Shown: piece after piece, positions 61,788-64,000 of the stretch
Numbering within the stretch: position 1 is the stretch's first letter
Layout: each line of letters opens with the position of its first letter
The notes under the pieces: generated by a model
The model's input: the letters and a program-made list of their open reading frames with translations, nothing else
What the model was told of the DNA's origin: nothing
The model's database searches: none
Made by a program: the position numbers and the translations under genes
Assembly: GCF_019039035.1 (NCBI RefSeq)
Contig: NZ_JAHNZT010000002.1
Location: 186,001 to 250,000, forward strand
Reading direction: 5' to 3'
DNA length: 64,000 nucleotides
Origin: Citreicoccus inhibens
Lineage (GTDB): Bacteria > Myxococcota > Myxococcia > Myxococcales > Myxococcaceae

Positions 61788-63667
61788 TCCGTCCGCTCAT
61801 CGCGAAGGAGCTGAGGGATCAGCGCCCGTTCCTCTGGCTCTCGGTGTTCTTCCTTGCCGTGGAGGTCATCACCTCCCTGTGGACGGAGCCGCTGGGGTTC
61901 AGCCCCTACGCGCAGACATTCGTCGAGCGCTTCAAGGTGGGGGGTGACCTCTCCACCATGACCTTCGTCCTCGCCTTCGCGCTGGGGACGGGCTTGCTCG
62001 TGCGTGAGCAGGATGATCGCACGCTGGAGTTCCTCGACGCGCTGCCCACCTCGCGCGGGATGCTGTTCAGCGTGAAGCTGGGCGTCGCGCTCGGGCTGGT
62101 GTTGCTGTACCCGCTGGGGCTCACGGCCTGGACGCTCGTGGAGCACGGGCTGTCGCGCACGTCGCTCGACGCGAGCCTGCACGTGGACCTGCTGGTGGTT
62201 GGCTCGGTGCTGCGGATCATCCAGGCGCTCGCGGTGCTGGCCCTGGCCCTGGCCCTGGCGCCGCTGCGGCGGCTGTCGTGGACCGCGCTGGCGGTGCTGA
62301 TGCTGGCGCTGAGCCTCTGGCAGGACCGCGTGCCGTGGCTCGCCGCGCTCAACCCGCTTCAGCTCACCGCGCCGGAGTTCGAGGGGACGCGATGGCCATG
62401 GCCCGTGGAGGCAATGGCTGTTCAACTCGGCGCCTCGGGTGTGCTGCTGTTCATCGCGCTCGCGCAGTTCCTGGGGTTGGGGCAGCGGCGGTTGGGGGCG
62501 CTCCTGCGCTGGTTGCAGCAATCGTGGATGAGCGGCGTGGTGAGCCTGGGCACGCTCGGGTTGTTCATCGCGGTGCTCGCGCGAGTGCTTGGCCCCCCGC
62601 CGGGAGGCGCGGACGGTGGCGCCGCGGACGAGCGTCCTCGGGTTCGCTTCCCCACGAGCACGGTCGCGCAAGCGGCCACGCGCTACTACCGCTTCACGTA
62701 TCCCGCCGAGCTGCGCCATCGCGCGGGCCCGTTGGTGGACGCGGCGGATGGCGTGCATGAGCAGGTGCGTCAGTTCCTGGGCGAGTCGCCCGGCGCCCTC
62801 ATTCACGCGGACCTGGGCGGCAGCGCGGCGCATACGGGCGGCACGGCCTACTGGAACACCCTGCGGATGGACCTCGCGGGCGCGTCCGACGCGGAGCGCG
62901 CGAGCGCGGTGCTCGGGCACGAGACGACGCATGTCCTCGCCCATCGGTTGGTGGGCGTGGCCTCGGTGCCCAAGCTGTCGCGGATGAAGTTGCTCAGCGA
63001 GGGCCTGGCCACCTACGTGGAGACCCGCTTCTTCTCGCCCGAGCGGACGTCCGATTATCAACTCATCGCCGCGGCGGCGCGGGCGCGGCGTGAGGTGAAG
63101 ATCGAGGAGTTGTTGGACCCAGAGCGCCTCGCCGCGGATCGGGATGCGGACTGGGTGTATCCGCTGGGCCGGGCCTTCGTGGACGCGCTCGTGCGGAGGC
63201 ATGGAGAGGGCGCGCCGGCCCGCGTGCTCGCGGCAATCGGTCGCGAGGGAGCACCCGAGGGGCTCGACGGCGCGCTCGCGTGGCAGGACGCGTTCCAGAC
63301 CGCGGGCATCGACTTGTCCCAGGTGTTCGACGACATGTTCGCCGCGCTGGACGCGCAGGTTGCGGCGCAGCGAACGCTCTTGGATTCACTGCCGCGCCCG
63401 CGCGGGGTGGTGGAGCGTCAAGACGGTCGCGTGGCCATCCGCGCGCGGCTCGACAAGCCGTTGCCTTCCGGCTGGCGTGTAGTCTGCCGCTTCCGGCGGA
63501 CTGAGCGAGCCGAGTCGTACGAGTTGGACGGACCGTACGCCGGGGAAGGTCCGCACTGGCGCGAGGCGACGGATATCTCAGAGGGTCGTATCTGGTATCA
63601 ACTCGGCATCCAAGGGCCTGAGTCCCTCATCCTCTATGAGCCCTGGACGCTGGTGCGTGTGAAGTGA
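61784..63667 (+). CDS. ABC-2 permease fused to a gluzincin metallopeptidase-like domain
   Basis: 627 residues, ATG overlapping the previous stop. The first 270 residues are an ABC-2 permease with six helices. From about 300 on is an extracytoplasmic domain with HETTH at 379-383, followed 23 residues later by Glu406 in SEGLA. This is the HExxH plus distal Glu pattern of gluzincin (peptidase MA clan) zinc proteases. A helical tail and beta end (about 540-627) follow. The fusion suggests that a peptide or protein is cut as it is exported, or that the peptidase domain gates the transporter. M1-type peptidase/permease fusions exist in other phyla, but I do not recognise this shorter form. Confidence 0.8.
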   Translation: MIRPLIAKELRDQRPFLWLSVFFLAVEVITSLWTEPLGFSPYAQTFVERFKVGGDLSTMTFVLAFALGTGLLVREQDDRTLEFLDALPTSRGMLFSVKLGVALGLVLLYPLGLTAWTLVEHGLSRTSLDASLHVDLLVVGSVLRIIQALAVLALALALAPLRRLSWTALAVLMLALSLWQDRVPWLAALNPLQLTAPEFEGTRWPWPVEAMAVQLGASGVLLFIALAQFLGLGQRRLGALLRWLQQSWMSGVVSLGTLGLFIAVLARVLGPPPGGADGGAADERPRVRFPTSTVAQAATRYYRFTYPAELRHRAGPLVDAADGVHEQVRQFLGESPGALIHADLGGSAAHTGGTAYWNTLRMDLAGASDAERASAVLGHETTHVLAHRLVGVASVPKLSRMKLLSEGLATYVETRFFSPERTSDYQLIAAAARARREVKIEELLDPERLAADRDADWVYPLGRAFVDALVRRHGEGAPARVLAAIGREGAPEGLDGALAWQDAFQTAGIDLSQVFDDMFAALDAQVAAQRTLLDSLPRPRGVVERQDGRVAIRARLDKPLPSGWRVVCRFRRTERAESYELDGPYAGEGPHWREATDISEGRIWYQLGIQGPESLILYEPWTLVRVK

Positions 63668-63728
63668 GGATGACCCGAGCAGTCGGGGGCGCGCGGAAAG
63701 GGCGCCTGCTATCGTCCGCGCGGTCGCC

Positions 63729-64000
63729 ATGATGCCCCGTTCGTTCTCTCGCCTTCCGGCGCTCCTGCTGTTGCTGCTGGCGCTCCCCGCCACGGCCGCG
63801 AGGACGCCCCCGCCACCCGTGGCGGACGTCATGGCGATGCTGCGGACGGTGGAGTCGCGGCGCGTGCGCGGCAAGTCCACCGTGCTCGGGTTGGAGCTGG
63901 ATGATCAGGCGCGTGCGCGCCCGAGCGACCCCATGCCGCGCATCTACAAGGCCTGGTTGTCGTTTCCCTCGGATGCGTGCTGGAACGAGCTGAAGGCCAT
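63729..64000 (+). CDS. Secreted protein of unknown function (partial)
   Basis: About 90 codons are visible from the ATG at 63729 to the right edge without a stop. A signal peptide (SRLPALLLLLLALPATAA) ends near residue 24. The mature start is Pro-rich and then has VMAMLRTVESRRVRGKSTV and a short Cys-containing segment near the edge (DACWNE). It is 61 bases after the ABC permease-peptidase gene on the same strand and could be cotranscribed. No family is recognised from this fragment. Confidence 0.6.
   Translation, partial: MMPRSFSRLPALLLLLLALPATAARTPPPPVADVMAMLRTVESRRVRGKSTVLGLELDDQARARPSDPMPRIYKAWLSFPSDACWNELKA

Overview
The window is very GC-rich, densely coded DNA from a delta-proteobacterial myxobacterium, most probably of the Cystobacterineae (Myxococcus/Corallococcus/Archangium type). 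The evidence is gene content rather than any search: a Zn-ribbon Ser/Thr kinase coupled to an FHA-GAF-cyclase, a lipoprotein with Myxococcus-type cysteine-rich repeats and a fibro-slime domain, a MopE-like metal-binding lipoprotein, a FIST/hybrid-kinase pair, GAF-sigma54 activators, many ATGA stop/start overlaps and GTG/TTG starts. I see no rRNA, tRNA, CRISPR array, transposase or prophage gene, and no gene-free stretch longer than about 250 bases.

Layout. 1-5.3 kb (minus strand): the front of a 2Fe-2S/FAD oxidoreductase, an ECF sigma/anti-sigma/STN-polymer membrane protein operon, and TruD with a long basic tail. 5.4-11.2 kb (plus): an FHA-GAF-class III cyclase overlapping a Ser/Thr kinase, a YceI protein and a membrane protein. 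11.2-24.6 kb: a large orphan protein, an internally deleted MacB-like permease, a cysteine-rich lipoprotein, two divergent MHS transporters (the second heads a three-gene coupled operon), a spermidine-synthase-like protein, and an MBL hydrolase plus GAF-sigma54 activator. 24.8-30 kb: an orphan ParA, a DEAD-box helicase preceded in frame by a signal-peptide-like leader under a promoter carrying two 16-bp palindromes, and a metal-binding lipoprotein.

30-36 kb holds a complete tripartite RND efflux operon (TolC, lipoprotein adaptor, HAE-1 pump) ended by a hairpin. 36-41.5 kb (minus) holds a c-type cytochrome lipoprotein coupled to a predicted outer-membrane barrel, and NhaA coupled to a UbiB-family kinase. 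41.7-50.2 kb (plus) holds MutS, a DUF3592-like protein, a cell-wall amidase and the FIST/hybrid-kinase pair. 50.2-57.7 kb holds a CxxCH lipoprotein divergent from a LysR regulator that leads into the urease operon ureD-ureAB(fused)-ureC-ureF-ureG. ureE is absent and UreG carries a His-rich N terminus that may take its place.

57.7-64 kb holds a CPBP-type membrane protein, a PilZ protein and an ABC operon of one ATPase and two permeases. Both permeases carry C-terminal domains resembling gluzincin metallopeptidases: one keeps HETTH and the downstream Glu, the other has lost these residues. A secreted protein gene runs off the right edge. The ABC/peptidase pair and the operator-controlled leader-helicase reading frame are the two least ordinary arrangements seen here.
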